Shown: in pieces, positions 45,893 through 55,430 of the stretch | How positions within the stretch are numbered: the first letter of the stretch is position 1 | How the letters are laid out: each line of letters starts with the position of its first letter | Source of the DNA: Brevundimonas viscosa | GTDB taxonomy: Bacteria > Pseudomonadota > Alphaproteobacteria > Caulobacterales > Caulobacteraceae | NCBI RefSeq assembly: GCF_900116065.1 | Contig: NZ_FOZV01000002.1 | Coordinates: 248,001-312,000, forward strand | Direction of reading: 5' to 3' | Length of the DNA: 64,000 nt | Notes under the pieces: generated by a model | Told to the model about the DNA's origin: nothing | Seen by the model: the letters and a program-made list of their open reading frames with translations, nothing else | Databases searched by the model: none | Program-made: the position numbers and the translations under genes

Positions 45893-47943
45893 GGTCGCGG
45901 CCCCTCGGCAGCGCCGCGGCGCAGGTCCTCGGACAGGGTCAGCCGGGCCGAGCCGCCGTCCAGCCGGGCCTTGTAGATGCTCATGTTCTCCATGACCCGC
46001 ATCATGTAGTTGCGCGTCTCGGTGAACGGGGCGCATTCGATGAAGTCGACCGGATCGGTCTGGCCGCCCCGCGGGTCGCCGCAGCGCGCGATCCACTGCG
46101 GCGGGCGCGCCGGGCCGGCGTTGTAGCCCACTGTGGTCAGCAGCATCGATCCGCCGAAGCGGGTCATCAGCTCGCCGAGGTGGTAGCTGCCCAGCGTCAT
46201 GTTGTAGTCGGGCTCCCACAGCCGCTCGGCGGACCAGGGCATGCCGAGGCGGCGGGCCACGCCGGCCGCGGTCGACGGCAGGAACTGCATCATGCCACGC
46301 GCATCGGCGCTGGAGCGCGCTCGCGGATCGAAGCTCGACTCCTGGCGGGTGATGGCGAGCGTGAAGGGCAGGGGAGCCGCCCCGGCCACCTCCGGCGGGA
46401 TGCGGACCGGATACTGCCGCTCCGGCATCAGGAACCCGCGCTGGCTGGCGGCGCGGCCGACCATCATGGCCGTGAAGCCCTCGCCATAGCCGCGCGCCGC
46501 ATCCATCAGCAGGGCGAGCTGCGCCGGCCCCGGCAGGTCGTCGTCCAGCTGGTAGGCGAACACCCGGAACAGGCTGGCCTCGCCGGTTTCCCCGAGGATG
46601 CGCAGGGCGCGCACCCGCTCGTCCGCTTCGAAGGCGGCGCGGTCGGCGGCCGACGGAACGGGATCGGCGGGCAGGGAGATCGTCGTCATCCCCGCCTTCT
46701 CGGCGGCCAGCTGACCGTAGAAGCTCTGGATGTGCTCGGCGCCGGCCCGGTAATGGGCCACCGCCGCCGGCGTATTGCCCTGCGCCTCGGCCGCCCGGCC
46801 GAGCCAGTACAGCGCCCGTCCCTGGGTGATCGGCGTAGACGAGGCCTGCCGTAGCGTTTCGAAATGCGCCGCCGCCCGGGCCGGATCGTTCAGCTTCACC
46901 AGCGCCACCCAGCCGGCGAAGAATTCGGCGTCGACCTTGCGTTCGCCCGAGAGGAAGCCGTGTCCGGCCATGGCGTCGTAGGCCGCCTGCCAGTTGCGGC
47001 GCTCCAGCGCGTCGAGGAAGTAGTTGCGCCGCTCCGACCACAGGGTGTTCTGCGCGTCCGTCGAGGACGTCCCGGCGGGGGGAAGGGCGGAAAGCAGGGC
47101 GAAGCCCTCTGACTGCCGGTTGGCCGCCCGCAGGATGCGGGCCCGCTCCAGCGCCACCGCCGGCTCGCGCGCCTGCGCCGGCGTCAGATTGGCGACGATC
47201 GCATCGGGACTGTAGGCCGTGCGCAGCGCCATGGCCGCCTCGGCCACCGCCCGCCGACCGGGCGAGACCAGCTGGGTCATGGCGCGGGTCGCCGGCCCGT
47301 GCGGGCCCGCCAGAAGCAGGTTCAGGCGCGCCTCATGGTCGACCTGGGTGAGGGCGGAGCCCCAGCGGGCGAGGATGCGGGCCTGGCTGGCGTCGTCGAA
47401 GGAGCGGCTCGTCCACCAGTCGCGGATCAGCCGCCGCGCCTCGTCGCCGCGACCGCGGTGCTCCAGCGCGTCGGCCAGGGCGATGGCCCCCTCGACCGTG
47501 GTCGGCTCAATCCGCTGGAACAGGGCGAGCGTCGCGTCCGGCCCGGCGTAGCCGCGCTCCAGCGCCTTCTCCACCGCCGCGCGGCGGCTGTCGGAGCGCG
47601 GCCAGCCGGCGAAGCGGGCGTCGACATCGGCCAGCTCCGACCACGACATCCGGTCCGCCGAGGTGTCGAGCAGTGCCCATTCGACCAGCTTGCGCGCCGC
47701 CGGATCGGCGATCCGGCCGATCACCGCCCGCGTGCCGGGAATGTCGCGCGCCCGCGCCAGCGCCAGCCCCTCGCGGAACAGCGCCGCGTCCTGGTCCCCC
47801 AGGACCCGCGGCTGATCGCCGACCGGCCCCTGGGCGACCGAGGCGTAGGGGACCTGGGGCGGCATCAGGGTTTCCGGCGCGGGCGCGAGGAGGGCCAGCG
47901 CGGCCGCGAGACTGGTTCCGATCATGCCGTGTGCGATCCCCAT
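45832..47943 (-). CDS. Soluble-type lytic transglycosylase (Slt family)
   Basis: The 703-residue protein has a short hydrophobic N-terminus ([17 protein letters not shown]), a long alpha-helical superhelical region (residues about 40-480) with repeat-like helices, and a C-terminal SLT domain. The catalytic glutamate is in [16 protein letters not shown], followed by [10 protein letters not shown] and [14 protein letters not shown], the family motifs. It cleaves the glycan strand with formation of 1,6-anhydromuropeptides. The start at 47943 is an ATG; a second ATG six codons in is possible. It diverges from dapA and overlaps the ABC ATPase gene convergently. Confidence 0.93.
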   Translation of the reverse strand: MGIAHGMIGTSLAAALALLAPAPETLMPPQVPYASVAQGPVGDQPRVLGDQDAALFREGLALARARDIPGTRAVIGRIADPAARKLVEWALLDTSADRMSWSELADVDARFAGWPRSDSRRAAVEKALERGYAGPDATLALFQRIEPTTVEGAIALADALEHRGRGDEARRLIRDWWTSRSFDDASQARILARWGSALTQVDHEARLNLLLAGPHGPATRAMTQLVSPGRRAVAEAAMALRTAYSPDAIVANLTPAQAREPAVALERARILRAANRQSEGFALLSALPPAGTSSTDAQNTLWSERRNYFLDALERRNWQAAYDAMAGHGFLSGERKVDAEFFAGWVALVKLNDPARAAAHFETLRQASSTPITQGRALYWLGRAAEAQGNTPAAVAHYRAGAEHIQSFYGQLAAEKAGMTTISLPADPVPSAADRAAFEADERVRALRILGETGEASLFRVFAYQLDDDLPGPAQLALLMDAARGYGEGFTAMMVGRAASQRGFLMPERQYPVRIPPEVAGAAPLPFTLAITRQESSFDPRARSSADARGMMQFLPSTAAGVARRLGMPWSAERLWEPDYNMTLGSYHLGELMTRFGGSMLLTTVGYNAGPARPPQWIARCGDPRGGQTDPVDFIECAPFTETRNYMMRVMENMSIYKARLDGGSARLTLSEDLRRGAAEGPRPYPGFEGEPDLRTPPSDPSE

Positions 47944-48035
47944 TGCGTCCTGTTGCGGTCAGCCGGTCGGCGACCTACCCTTTGCGGCCTGTCCGGCGCC
48001 CGCCGCCCAACCTTCCGTCCAGGATCATCGTTCCC

Positions 48036-48923
48036 ATGACCGCCCCCTTGTTCAAGGGCGTGATCACCGCCCTGATCACACCACTTCGTGACGGAAAGGT
48101 GGACGAGGCCGCCTTCCGCGCCCTGGTCGAACGCCAGATCGCGGCCGGGGTTCACGGCCTGGTGCCCATGGGCACGACCGGCGAGAGCGCCACCCTGCAT
48201 CCGGAGGAGCACCGCCGCGTCGTCGAACTATGCGTCGAGGTCGCCGCCGGCCGGGTGCGCGTCATCGCCGGCGCGGGCGCCTCGGCCACCGACAAGGCGA
48301 TCGATTTCGTGCGCCACGCCAAGACCGTCGGGGCCGACGGGGCGCTGGTGGTCACACCCTACTACAACCGGCCGTCGCAGGCGGGCCTGTCCGCCCACTT
48401 CGAAGCTGTCGCCGAGGCGGTGCAGCTGCCGATCCTGCTCTACAACGTGCCTGGCCGCACTGGCGTGGACATGGCCAACGAGACGGTCGCCCGACTCGCC
48501 GTCCATCCCAACATCGTCGGGATCAAGGACGCCACCGGCGACCTGGCGCGCGTCAGCTGGATGCGCGCCAACATCGTCGGCCAGCAGTTCGACCTGATCT
48601 CGGGGGACGATCCCAGCTACCTCGGCTACCACGCCCAGGGCGGCGTCGGCGTCATCTCGGTCACCTCCAACGTCGCCCCCGAGGCCATGGTCGCCCTGCA
48701 CGAGGCCGCCGCCGCCGGCGACTACGCCGTGGCCCGCGACTGGCAGGACCGGCTGATCGGCCTGCACAAGGGCCTGTTCCTCGACAGCTCGCCTTCGCCG
48801 GCCAAATACGCGCTCGCGCGGCTGGGCCTGTGCACGGAGGAGGTCCGCCTGCCGCTGGTCCCGACCTCGGACGCCGTCAAGCCGGCCATCGACCGGGCCA
48901 TGGCCGACGCGGGCCTCGGCTGA
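48036..48923 (+). CDS. dapA: 4-hydroxy-tetrahydrodipicolinate synthase
   Basis: The 295-residue TIM-barrel enzyme condenses pyruvate with aspartate semialdehyde in the lysine and diaminopimelate pathway. Signatures seen are [20 protein letters not shown] (substrate loop, Thr44-Thr45), the tyrosine pair region [10 protein letters not shown], and the Schiff-base lysine in VGIKDATGD (near residue 161). The ATG at 48036 gives the usual N-terminus, with AGGATC upstream. It overlaps smpB by one base (TGATG). Confidence 0.97.
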   Translation: MTAPLFKGVITALITPLRDGKVDEAAFRALVERQIAAGVHGLVPMGTTGESATLHPEEHRRVVELCVEVAAGRVRVIAGAGASATDKAIDFVRHAKTVGADGALVVTPYYNRPSQAGLSAHFEAVAEAVQLPILLYNVPGRTGVDMANETVARLAVHPNIVGIKDATGDLARVSWMRANIVGQQFDLISGDDPSYLGYHAQGGVGVISVTSNVAPEAMVALHEAAAAGDYAVARDWQDRLIGLHKGLFLDSSPSPAKYALARLGLCTEEVRLPLVPTSDAVKPAIDRAMADAGLG

Positions 48924-49393
48924 TGGCGTCGGACAAGCCGAAGATGAAGGTGATCGCCGAGAACCGGCGCGCGCGCTTTGACTACTTCCTCGAGGACTTC
49001 ACCGAGGCCGGCATCCAACTGCTCGGCACCGAGATCAAGGCGCTGCGCGACGGGCGCGCCAACATCGCCGAGTCCTACGTCGCGCCCGAGGGCCGCGAGC
49101 TGGTGCTGATCAACGCCGACATCCCGCCGTACAAGCAGGCCAACCGGTTTAACCACGAGCCCCGCCGGCACCGGAAGCTGCTGCTCCACCGCCGCCAGAT
49201 CGACCGCATGATCGGCGCGGTCCAGCGCGAAGGCCGCACCATCGTGCCGGTGAAGCTCTACCTGAACGAGGCGGGCAAGGCGAAGATCGAGATCGCCCTC
49301 GCCAAGGGCAAGAAGATCCACGACAAGCGCGAAGCCTCGGCCGAGCGCGACTGGCAGCGCGACAAGGCGCGCCTGCTCAAGGAGCGCGGCTGA
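48923..49393 (+). CDS. smpB: SsrA-binding protein SmpB
   Basis: This 156-residue tmRNA-binding protein rescues stalled ribosomes. The signatures are [40 protein letters not shown], and the basic C-terminal tail from about residue 125 ([20 protein letters not shown]), which folds into the mRNA channel. The start overlaps the dapA stop. No tmRNA gene is visible in the window. Confidence 0.97.
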   Translation: MASDKPKMKVIAENRRARFDYFLEDFTEAGIQLLGTEIKALRDGRANIAESYVAPEGRELVLINADIPPYKQANRFNHEPRRHRKLLLHRRQIDRMIGAVQREGRTIVPVKLYLNEAGKAKIEIALAKGKKIHDKREASAERDWQRDKARLLKERG

Positions 49394-49399
49394 CCCCGC

Positions 49400-49591
49400 T
49401 CAGCCCTGCAGCGGCTGCGCTTCCAGCACCCCCGGGGGCGGCGCGGACTCATAGGCGTCCATGCCGCCCAGCGACGGTTGCGTATGTTGCTGGATCACGA
49501 TGCCGCCGGCCGCGATCAGGGTCGCCCCGACCAGCGCCCACAGGGCAGCCCTTCTTTCCCGGGGCGTGAACACCCCGCCTCTGCTACGCAT
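49400..49591 (-). CDS. 63-residue single-pass membrane protein
   Basis: The peptide begins MRSRGGVFTPRERRAALW with a GGAGGCT ribosome site. One transmembrane helix (about residues 16-36, AALWALVGATLIAAGGIVI) and a Pro/Gly-rich tail follow. I do not recognise the family. It converges on smpB with 6 bases between the stops. A longer frame upstream exists, but the internal ATG with the good ribosome site is preferred. Confidence 0.6.
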   Translation of the reverse strand: MRSRGGVFTPRERRAALWALVGATLIAAGGIVIQQHTQPSLGGMDAYESAPPPGVLEAQPLQG

Positions 49592-49718
49592 GACAGCCTC
49601 CAAAGCTGTCTGGTCAACGCCCGCCCCCGGGCGTCGTTCCTGAGGATGGACGGTACACCCGTTGCAGGCCGATTCCCGTGATGCGGGAGACACACCGCAG
49701 GAAAACCGAACGCCGTTC

Positions 49719-50360
49719 TCAACCGTCCAGGAGGCTGCGCGCGCGCTGGAAAATCGCCTCGAACATGCCCGCGGTCAGGCGTCCGGTGTTCGTGTTCAGC
49801 CGGGAGCAGTGGTAGCTGTTGAGCAACACGTAGGGCCCGATCCGGCCCTCCGCTCCGTGGCCAGCCGGCATGGCGGAGCCCGGCCGCCCCAAGGCCCGCA
49901 GAACGTTCCGCCGCGAAACGTCGCCCAACGTCACGATCACCTTCAGCCGGGGCAGGGCCGCCAGCCGGGCCTGCAGGAACGGCCGGCAGGTCGCCTCCTC
50001 GACGGGCAGAGGCTTGTTGCCGGGCGGCGCACAGCGGACCGCGTTGGTGATCATGCAGTCGACCAGCTCCAGCGCGTCGTTTCCGTCCGGATCGTAGCCG
50101 CCGCGCGCGAAGCCGGTGCGCTGCAGGGTCTCGTAGAGCAGCCAGCCGGCGTGATCGCCGGTGAACGGCCGGCCCGTGCGGTTCGCGCCGGTCCGGCCCG
50201 GCGCCAGCCCCGCCACCAGCAGCCCGGCCTGCGGATCGCCGAACGAGGGCACCGCGCCGTTGAACCAGCCGGGGGTGCGTCGCTCGTTGTCCTTCCGGTA
50301 CTCGACCAGCCGCGGGCACAGGGGGCAGTCGCGCGGCGCTTCCGGCGGAGCGGCGGTCAC
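49719..50360 (-). CDS. Family 5 uracil-DNA glycosylase (UdgB-like)
   Basis: The 213-residue protein starts at GTG overlapping the NYN stop. It has a CPLCPRL pair near the N-terminus and two more cysteines (DCMITNAVRCAPP, ATCRPF) that likely bind a 4Fe-4S cluster. Motif A is LVAGLAPGRTGANRTGRPFTGD, and motif B is NSYHCSRLNTNTG. UdgB removes uracil and other deaminated bases (hypoxanthine, xanthine) from DNA. The four cysteines and motif A match the family. It is translationally coupled to the NYN-domain gene upstream. Confidence 0.92.
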   Translation of the reverse strand: MTAAPPEAPRDCPLCPRLVEYRKDNERRTPGWFNGAVPSFGDPQAGLLVAGLAPGRTGANRTGRPFTGDHAGWLLYETLQRTGFARGGYDPDGNDALELVDCMITNAVRCAPPGNKPLPVEEATCRPFLQARLAALPRLKVIVTLGDVSRRNVLRALGRPGSAMPAGHGAEGRIGPYVLLNSYHCSRLNTNTGRLTAGMFEAIFQRARSLLDG

Positions 50361-50926
50361 GACCGGTCATCCCGGGGCAGGCCGACGCCGCCCGACGTCC
50401 GCGGCCGCCCGATGTCCGGCAGCAGGTCCGCCAGCTCGACGAACGCATCGGCCTGCCGACGCAACTCGTCGGCGATCTGCGGCGGCTGGCTCTTCAGGGT
50501 GGAGACGACGGTCACCCGCACCCCCTTCGCCTGCACCGCCTCCACCAATCGGCGGAAGTCGCCGTCGCCGGAGAACAGCACCGCATGATCCAGCCGTGGC
50601 GCCAGCTCCAGCATGTCCACGGCGATTTCAATGTCCATATTGCCCTTGGTCCGCGACCGTCCCTCGGCGTCGGTGAACCGCTTCACCGGCTTGGTCACGA
50701 CCGAGAAGCCGTTGTAGTCCAGCCAGTCGACCAGCGGCTTCAGCGGCGAGAACTCCTCGCCCTCGACCACGGCGGTGTAGTAATAGGCGCGGACCAGGAC
50801 GCCGTCCCCGCGGTACAGCTCGAGCAGCTTGCGGAAGTCGAGGTCGGCGTTCAGGGCGCGGGCCGCCGAATATAGGTTGGCTCCGTCGATGAAGAGGGCG
50901 GTGCGTTCACCGGGATTGGGCGTCAT
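50357..50926 (-). CDS. NYN-domain (LabA/DUF88-like) predicted RNase
   Basis: The 189-residue protein has a PIN-like NYN domain: ALFIDGANLYSAA near residue 12, RAYYYTAV, GNMDIEIAVDM and VLFSGDGDF near 115, providing the acidic metal-binding residues of this predicted ribonuclease class. The C-terminus DRPRTSGGVGLPRDDRS is polar. Its start codon (50926-50924) overlaps the folK start on the opposite strand in a CATG. Its stop overlaps the GTG of the UdgB-like gene, so the two are cotranscribed. Confidence 0.9.
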   Translation of the reverse strand: MTPNPGERTALFIDGANLYSAARALNADLDFRKLLELYRGDGVLVRAYYYTAVVEGEEFSPLKPLVDWLDYNGFSVVTKPVKRFTDAEGRSRTKGNMDIEIAVDMLELAPRLDHAVLFSGDGDFRRLVEAVQAKGVRVTVVSTLKSQPPQIADELRRQADAFVELADLLPDIGRPRTSGGVGLPRDDRS

Positions 50927-51494
50927 GAATACGGGCTCCGGAAAATCCGACGACGTCCGGCCCTCCGTCGAAATAGACGGCGGCCTCGATCTGGACTCCG
51001 CTGTCATCGTCGCGCTGGGCTGCAATGACAAGGGGGCGTGGGCCGACTGCCGGGAGGCGCTGGAGGCCGCGCTCGCCCGGTTCCGCAGCGAAGGTGTGGA
51101 TGTCGTCGCCCGTTCCTCGTGGTGGCGTTCGGCCGCCTGGCCCGATCCGGACGATCCGCCCTTCCTCAACGGCGTCGTCATCGTCCGCACCGAACTGGGG
51201 CCGCACGAGCTGATGGCGGCGCTGGGCCGCATCGAGGAGGCTTTCGGCCGGCAGCGCGGCCGCCCAAACGCCCCCCGCACGCTCGATCTCGACCTGATCT
51301 CCTACGGGCGGCTCAGCGGCGACCTCGACGGCCTGATCCTGCCGCACCCGCGCGCCGCCGACCGCGTGTTCGTCATGGGGCCCCTGGCCGAGATCGCGCC
51401 GGAGTGGACGCACCCGCGCGGCAGAACGGCGCACGCGCTTGCCCGCGACGCTGCCGTCGGTCGGGACGCGTCGCCCATGAAGGAGGGGACATGA
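50925..51494 (+). CDS. folK: 2-amino-4-hydroxy-6-hydroxymethyldihydropteridine pyrophosphokinase
   Basis: The 189-residue enzyme transfers pyrophosphate from ATP in folate synthesis. The domain starts at VIVALGCNDKGAWADCREAL and has WPDPDDPPFLNGVV, QRGRPNAPRTLDLDLISYG and ILPHPRAADRVFVMGPLAEIAPEW, all family signatures. About 25 N-terminal residues precede the domain. The ATG at 50925 shares CATG with the divergent NYN gene start, leaving no leader between the coding regions. Its stop overlaps the next start (ATGA). Confidence 0.95.
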   Translation: MNTGSGKSDDVRPSVEIDGGLDLDSAVIVALGCNDKGAWADCREALEAALARFRSEGVDVVARSSWWRSAAWPDPDDPPFLNGVVIVRTELGPHELMAALGRIEEAFGRQRGRPNAPRTLDLDLISYGRLSGDLDGLILPHPRAADRVFVMGPLAEIAPEWTHPRGRTAHALARDAAVGRDASPMKEGT

Positions 51495-51859
51495 ACTTAC
51501 TGGTCGTGACACTGTTCGCGGCCGCGCTCGGCGCCCAGGACCCGACGGCGCCGGCCCCGCAAGAGTGGGATCCCGGGGACCCTCGGGTGCGGTTCGTCGA
51601 AGGCAGTCGATGGAGGGGGATTCCCCCGCGCGGGCGATGGTCAGGCCGGGCCAGCGTCCACATCCGCTGCACGGTCGTGTCGAACGGACGCCTCGAAGGA
51701 TGCGAGGTGGTCGCCGAAACGCCCCGCGGACGGATCTCGCACTCCGACGCCCGGCGCGCGTTCGCGGACGCCCGCCTGCAGATGACGGAGGCGGGACCTC
51801 AACCGGGGGACCGGGTCACCCTGGAGATCGTCGTGACCCAGGAACAACGATTTCGCTGA
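51491..51859 (+). CDS. Exported TonB-C-like small protein
   Basis: The 122-residue protein has a short signal-like N-terminus ([15 protein letters not shown]) and then a domain resembling a TonB C-terminal fold: [22 protein letters not shown], ending in [13 protein letters not shown]. It shares C-x5-GRLxxC-xV with the C-terminal domain of the M56 peptidase at 25866. The ATG is preceded by GGAGGGGAC and overlaps the folK stop, so it is coupled to it. No energy-transducing N-terminal helix is present, so it is not a normal TonB. Function unknown. Confidence 0.7.
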   Translation: MNLLVVTLFAAALGAQDPTAPAPQEWDPGDPRVRFVEGSRWRGIPPRGRWSGRASVHIRCTVVSNGRLEGCEVVAETPRGRISHSDARRAFADARLQMTEAGPQPGDRVTLEIVVTQEQRFR

Positions 51860-51883
51860 CGCCTCATTCCCGCCCATGCGGCG

Positions 51884-51912
51884 TTGCACAATCAGCTCCG
51901 TATCTCTATTTT
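51884..51912 (+). promoter_or_regulatory. Putative promoter of rpoZ-rsh
   Basis: TTGCAC (51884-51889) and TATTTT (51907-51912) are separated by 17 bases and lie about 33 bases before the rpoZ ATG. The region is the most AT-rich stretch for some distance. Similarity only. Confidence 0.45.
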
Positions 51913-51944
51913 CCGCGGTTCTCCCCCGCCGCCCGAGGATTTTC

Positions 51945-52304
51945 ATGGCTCGCGTCACTGTCGAAGACTGCATCGAGAAGGTGCCGAACCGCTTTGGTCT
52001 GGTCCTGCTGGCCGGTCACCGCGCCCGCAATATCGCCAACGGCGCGCCGCTGACCCTCGACCGCGACAACGACAAGAACCCGGTCGTGGCCCTGCGCGAA
52101 CTGGCCGAGGACGCCGTGCGTCCCGACGAGTTGCGGGAGAACATCATCACCACCCTGCAGCGGGTCGACGAGCGCACCGAGGCCGAGGACGAGGCCGAGA
52201 CCGTCGCCCTGCTGGCCGAGCCGCAGCACATGAACATGGCCGAGGCCGAGCTGATCCGCGCGCTGCAGAGCGACCGCGACGGCGGGCAGGAGGAGCGGTA
52301 CTGA
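51945..52304 (+). CDS. rpoZ: RNA polymerase omega subunit
   Basis: The 119-residue subunit begins [30 protein letters not shown], matching the conserved helices that clamp beta-prime. The continuation [25 protein letters not shown] is also family-like, and the acidic C-terminus is typical of alphaproteobacteria. Upstream lie a candidate promoter and GAGGAT. The rsh gene follows; omega contributes to the ppGpp binding site in some bacteria, and the linkage rpoZ-rsh is common. Confidence 0.96.
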   Translation: MARVTVEDCIEKVPNRFGLVLLAGHRARNIANGAPLTLDRDNDKNPVVALRELAEDAVRPDELRENIITTLQRVDERTEAEDEAETVALLAEPQHMNMAEAELIRALQSDRDGGQEERY

Positions 52305-52438
52305 CGGCGGATCCCGCCAGCGGTGTCACTATCCTGCCGGCGCGACAGACCGCGCCGACCCCCAAAGCTGCCAATCTGAACGAACCGGCCGGCGAAGCGC
52401 CGGCGGCGGGCGTCCCCGACTACGCCGCGCGCAGCAAG

Positions 52439-54595
52439 GTGCTGCGCCAGTTCGAACTGGTCGAGGCGGTCAAGGCGTACGACCCGACCGCAGACGAGGC
52501 CCTGCTCAACCGCGCCTACGTCTATGCGATGAAGATGCACGGCTCGCAGCTGCGGGCCTCGGGCGATCCGTATTTCGCCCATCCGATCCAGGTCGCCGGC
52601 ATCCTGACCGACTACCGGCTGGATACGGCGACCATCGTCACCGCCCTGCTGCACGACGTGGTCGAGGACACTTCGGCCACGCGCGACGACATCGCCGGCA
52701 TGTTCGGCGAGGAGATCGCCTCCCTGGTGGAGGGCGTCACCAAGCTGTCGCGGCTGGAACTGCAGGCCGAGCACACGCGCCAAGCCGAGAACCTGCGCAA
52801 GTTCATCCTCGCCATCTCGAAGGACGTGCGCGTCCTGCTGGTCAAGCTGGCGGATCGCCTGCACAACATGCGCACCCTGCGCTACGTCAAGCCGGAGAAG
52901 CGCGAGCGAATCTCCCGTGAGACCCTGGAGGTGTATGCGCCGCTGGGCCGCTCGATCGGCATCCACTCGATCGCCTCCGAGCTCGAGGAGCTCGCCTTCG
53001 AGCACCTCAACCCGACGGCCCGCACGGCCATCGAACGCCGGCTGGAGGCGCTCAAGCTCGAGCACGGCCGCGCCATCGGCGGGGTGTCCCGCGAGATCGA
53101 GCGGGTGCTGGAGGAGGCGGGCGTCAAGGCCCGGGTCCTGGGCCGCGAGAAGACGCCCTATTCGATCTGGCGCAAGCTGCAGCGTAAGTCGGTGGGCTTC
53201 TCGTCCCTGTCCGACATCTACGGCTTCCGCGTCATCGTCGAGGCCGAGGACGACTGCTATCGCGCCCTCGGCGTCATCCACCGCGCCTGGCCCGTGGTGC
53301 CCGAGCGGTTCAAGGACTTCATCTCCACGCCCAAGTCGAACAACTACCGCTCGCTGCACACCACGGTCGTGGGCCCGTCGGGGCTGCGCATCGAGATGCA
53401 GATCCGCACCGAGGCCATGGACCGGGTGGCCGAGGACGGGGTGGCGGCGCACTGGGCCTACAAGAACCACTCCTACGGCTTCGACCGCGAGGCGATGGCC
53501 GCCCAGGGCGGGCGCGATCCGCTGCAGAACCTGCGCCACCTCGTGCAGGTCATCGAGCACGGCGAGGGCGGGGAGGACTGGGTCGAACACGCCAAGCTCG
53601 AAATGTACCTCGACCAGGTGTTCGTGTTCACGCCCAAGGGCGCGCTGATCACCCTGCCGCGCGGCGGCATGCCGCTGGACTTCGCCTACGCCGTACACAC
53701 CGAGGTGGGCGACTCTGCGGTGGGCGTGAAGATCAATGGCGAACTGAAGCCGATGCGCACCCAGCTGCAGAACGGCGACGTGGTCGAGATCATCCGCGGG
53801 GCCAAGCGCGAGATCCCGTCGGACTGGCGCTCCCTGACCATCACCGGCCGCGCCCGCTCGGCCATCCGTCGTCACATCCGCAGCTCCGAGCGCGAGGAGT
53901 TCCAGAAGCTTGGTCGCGCCACGCTCGACCAGACCCTGTCGAGAGCCGGCAAGGCCCTCGCCGAGGTGTCGCTCAAGCCGGCGCTGGAAACCCTCGCGGC
54001 GGGGTCCGAGGACGACCTCTTCGAGGCCATCGGCCGCGGGCGGCTTTCCGCCGCCAAGGTCGGTGAGACCCTGTTCCCGAGCCTCAAGGGTCGCCTCAAG
54101 GCCGGTCCTGACCGCAAGCGCATCGGCGACGACCAGGCCCGGTTGTTCGTGCGCGGCGGCGGCCTGACGCCCGGCGTCAGCGTCCACTTCGGCCACTGCT
54201 GCTCGCCGGTCCCCGGCGATCGCATCGTCGGCATCCTCGAACCCGACGTGGGCCTGACGGTGCACACCATCGACTGCCAGCGCCTCGCCGACTTCGCCGA
54301 CGACGATTCGGTCTGGCAGGACCTGCAGTGGACGCCGCAGGCGGAACAGGGAACGGTCGCCGCCGCCCGGCTGCGGGCCACCATCAAGAACGCGCCCGGG
54401 GTGCTCGGGCAGGTCGCCACCATCATCGGCGAGGCCGGCGGCAACATCCTCAACCTGGTCATGACCCATCGTCAGCAGGACTTCTTCGACGTCGACATCG
54501 ACGTCGAGGTCGAGGACGCCCGCCACGCCACCACCATCATGGCCGCCCTGCGCGCCAATCCCTCGGTCGACACCGTCGAGCGGGCCCGCGGGTGA
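52439..54595 (+). CDS. rsh: Bifunctional (p)ppGpp synthetase/hydrolase (Rsh/SpoT)
   Basis: The 718-residue stringent-response enzyme has an HD hydrolase domain (HPIQVAGIL, LLHDVVEDT, LLVKLADRLHNMRTL), a synthetase domain (YGFRVIVEAEDDCYRALG, DFISTPKSNNYRSLHTT), a TGS domain (VFTPKGALITLPRGGMPLDFAYAVHTEVG) and an ACT domain at the C-terminus. Both catalytic halves look intact, so it should make and degrade (p)ppGpp. The GTG at 52439 gives MLRQFELVEAVKAYDP, the usual family start. The frame stays open for 46 more codons to the rpoZ stop without an ATG, and no clear ribosome site precedes the GTG. The stop overlaps the next start (GTGA). Confidence 0.96.
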   Translation: MLRQFELVEAVKAYDPTADEALLNRAYVYAMKMHGSQLRASGDPYFAHPIQVAGILTDYRLDTATIVTALLHDVVEDTSATRDDIAGMFGEEIASLVEGVTKLSRLELQAEHTRQAENLRKFILAISKDVRVLLVKLADRLHNMRTLRYVKPEKRERISRETLEVYAPLGRSIGIHSIASELEELAFEHLNPTARTAIERRLEALKLEHGRAIGGVSREIERVLEEAGVKARVLGREKTPYSIWRKLQRKSVGFSSLSDIYGFRVIVEAEDDCYRALGVIHRAWPVVPERFKDFISTPKSNNYRSLHTTVVGPSGLRIEMQIRTEAMDRVAEDGVAAHWAYKNHSYGFDREAMAAQGGRDPLQNLRHLVQVIEHGEGGEDWVEHAKLEMYLDQVFVFTPKGALITLPRGGMPLDFAYAVHTEVGDSAVGVKINGELKPMRTQLQNGDVVEIIRGAKREIPSDWRSLTITGRARSAIRRHIRSSEREEFQKLGRATLDQTLSRAGKALAEVSLKPALETLAAGSEDDLFEAIGRGRLSAAKVGETLFPSLKGRLKAGPDRKRIGDDQARLFVRGGGLTPGVSVHFGHCCSPVPGDRIVGILEPDVGLTVHTIDCQRLADFADDDSVWQDLQWTPQAEQGTVAAARLRATIKNAPGVLGQVATIIGEAGGNILNLVMTHRQQDFFDVDIDVEVEDARHATTIMAALRANPSVDTVERARG

Positions 54596-55419
54596 GAGAC
54601 GAGTTCGACGCCGCCGAGCTGAACGCGGCCCAGATGGCCTCGCCCTCCTATCGGCTGGCCGCCCTCGACCAGGACTTCCTGCTCGGCGATTCGATGCGCG
54701 GCGTGCGCTTCATGCTCGAGTACGGCAAGGCCGAGGAGGCGCTGCGCGACTGGGGCGTGCGCTCGACCCTGGTCGTCTTCGGGAGCGCCCGCATCGGCGA
54801 AAACGGCGATCCGGTCCACGCCCGCTGGTACAATGAGGCCCGCGCCTTCGGCCGCCTGGCCTCCGAGCGCGGCGGGGCCCTTCGCGCCCGCCCCGGCGAG
54901 CCGCGCGACAACGTCATCGCCACCGGCGGCGGCCCGGGGATCATGGGCGCGGCCAATCGCGGGGCGCACGACGTCGGCGCGCCCTCGATCGGCTACAACA
55001 TCACCCTGCCGCACGAGCAGGAGCCGAACCCCTGGTCGACGCCGGAGCTGACCTTCCGCTTCCACTACTTCGCCATGCGCAAGATGCATTTCGCCATGCG
55101 CGCCAACGCCCTGGTGGTCTTCCCCGGCGGCTTCGGAACCTTCGACGAGCTGTTCGAGATCCTCACCCTGCGCCAGACCGGCAAGAAGCGGAACGTGCCG
55201 ATCGTCCTGTTCGACGAGGCATACTGGCGTTCGGTCGTCGGCTTCGAGAAGCTGGTCGAGTTCGGCATGATCGCCCCGGTCGACCTCGAACTGGTCAGTT
55301 TCGCCGAGGACGCCGAGGGGATCTGGACGGAGCTGCTCGCCCGCGGCCTGAGACCCGGCCACGAGAGCGCCGAGGATCCGCATCAACCGGCGCTTCAAAG
55401 CGAGGGCGTGACGGGGTAG
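54592..55419 (+). CDS. LOG-family (TIGR00730) nucleotide phosphoribohydrolase
   Basis: The 275-residue protein contains the LOG signatures [18 protein letters not shown] and the active-site motif [15 protein letters not shown] near residue 178. An N-terminal extension of about 55 residues precedes VVFGSARIG. Family members cleave cytokinin monophosphates or AMP-like nucleotides to base and ribose 5-phosphate. The GTG start overlaps the rsh stop, so it is expressed with the stringent-response gene. Whether the product is a cytokinin-type enzyme or a general nucleosidase is not clear from sequence. Confidence 0.92.
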   Translation: MRDEFDAAELNAAQMASPSYRLAALDQDFLLGDSMRGVRFMLEYGKAEEALRDWGVRSTLVVFGSARIGENGDPVHARWYNEARAFGRLASERGGALRARPGEPRDNVIATGGGPGIMGAANRGAHDVGAPSIGYNITLPHEQEPNPWSTPELTFRFHYFAMRKMHFAMRANALVVFPGGFGTFDELFEILTLRQTGKKRNVPIVLFDEAYWRSVVGFEKLVEFGMIAPVDLELVSFAEDAEGIWTELLARGLRPGHESAEDPHQPALQSEGVTG

Positions 55420-55430
55420 GGGAGGTCGCT

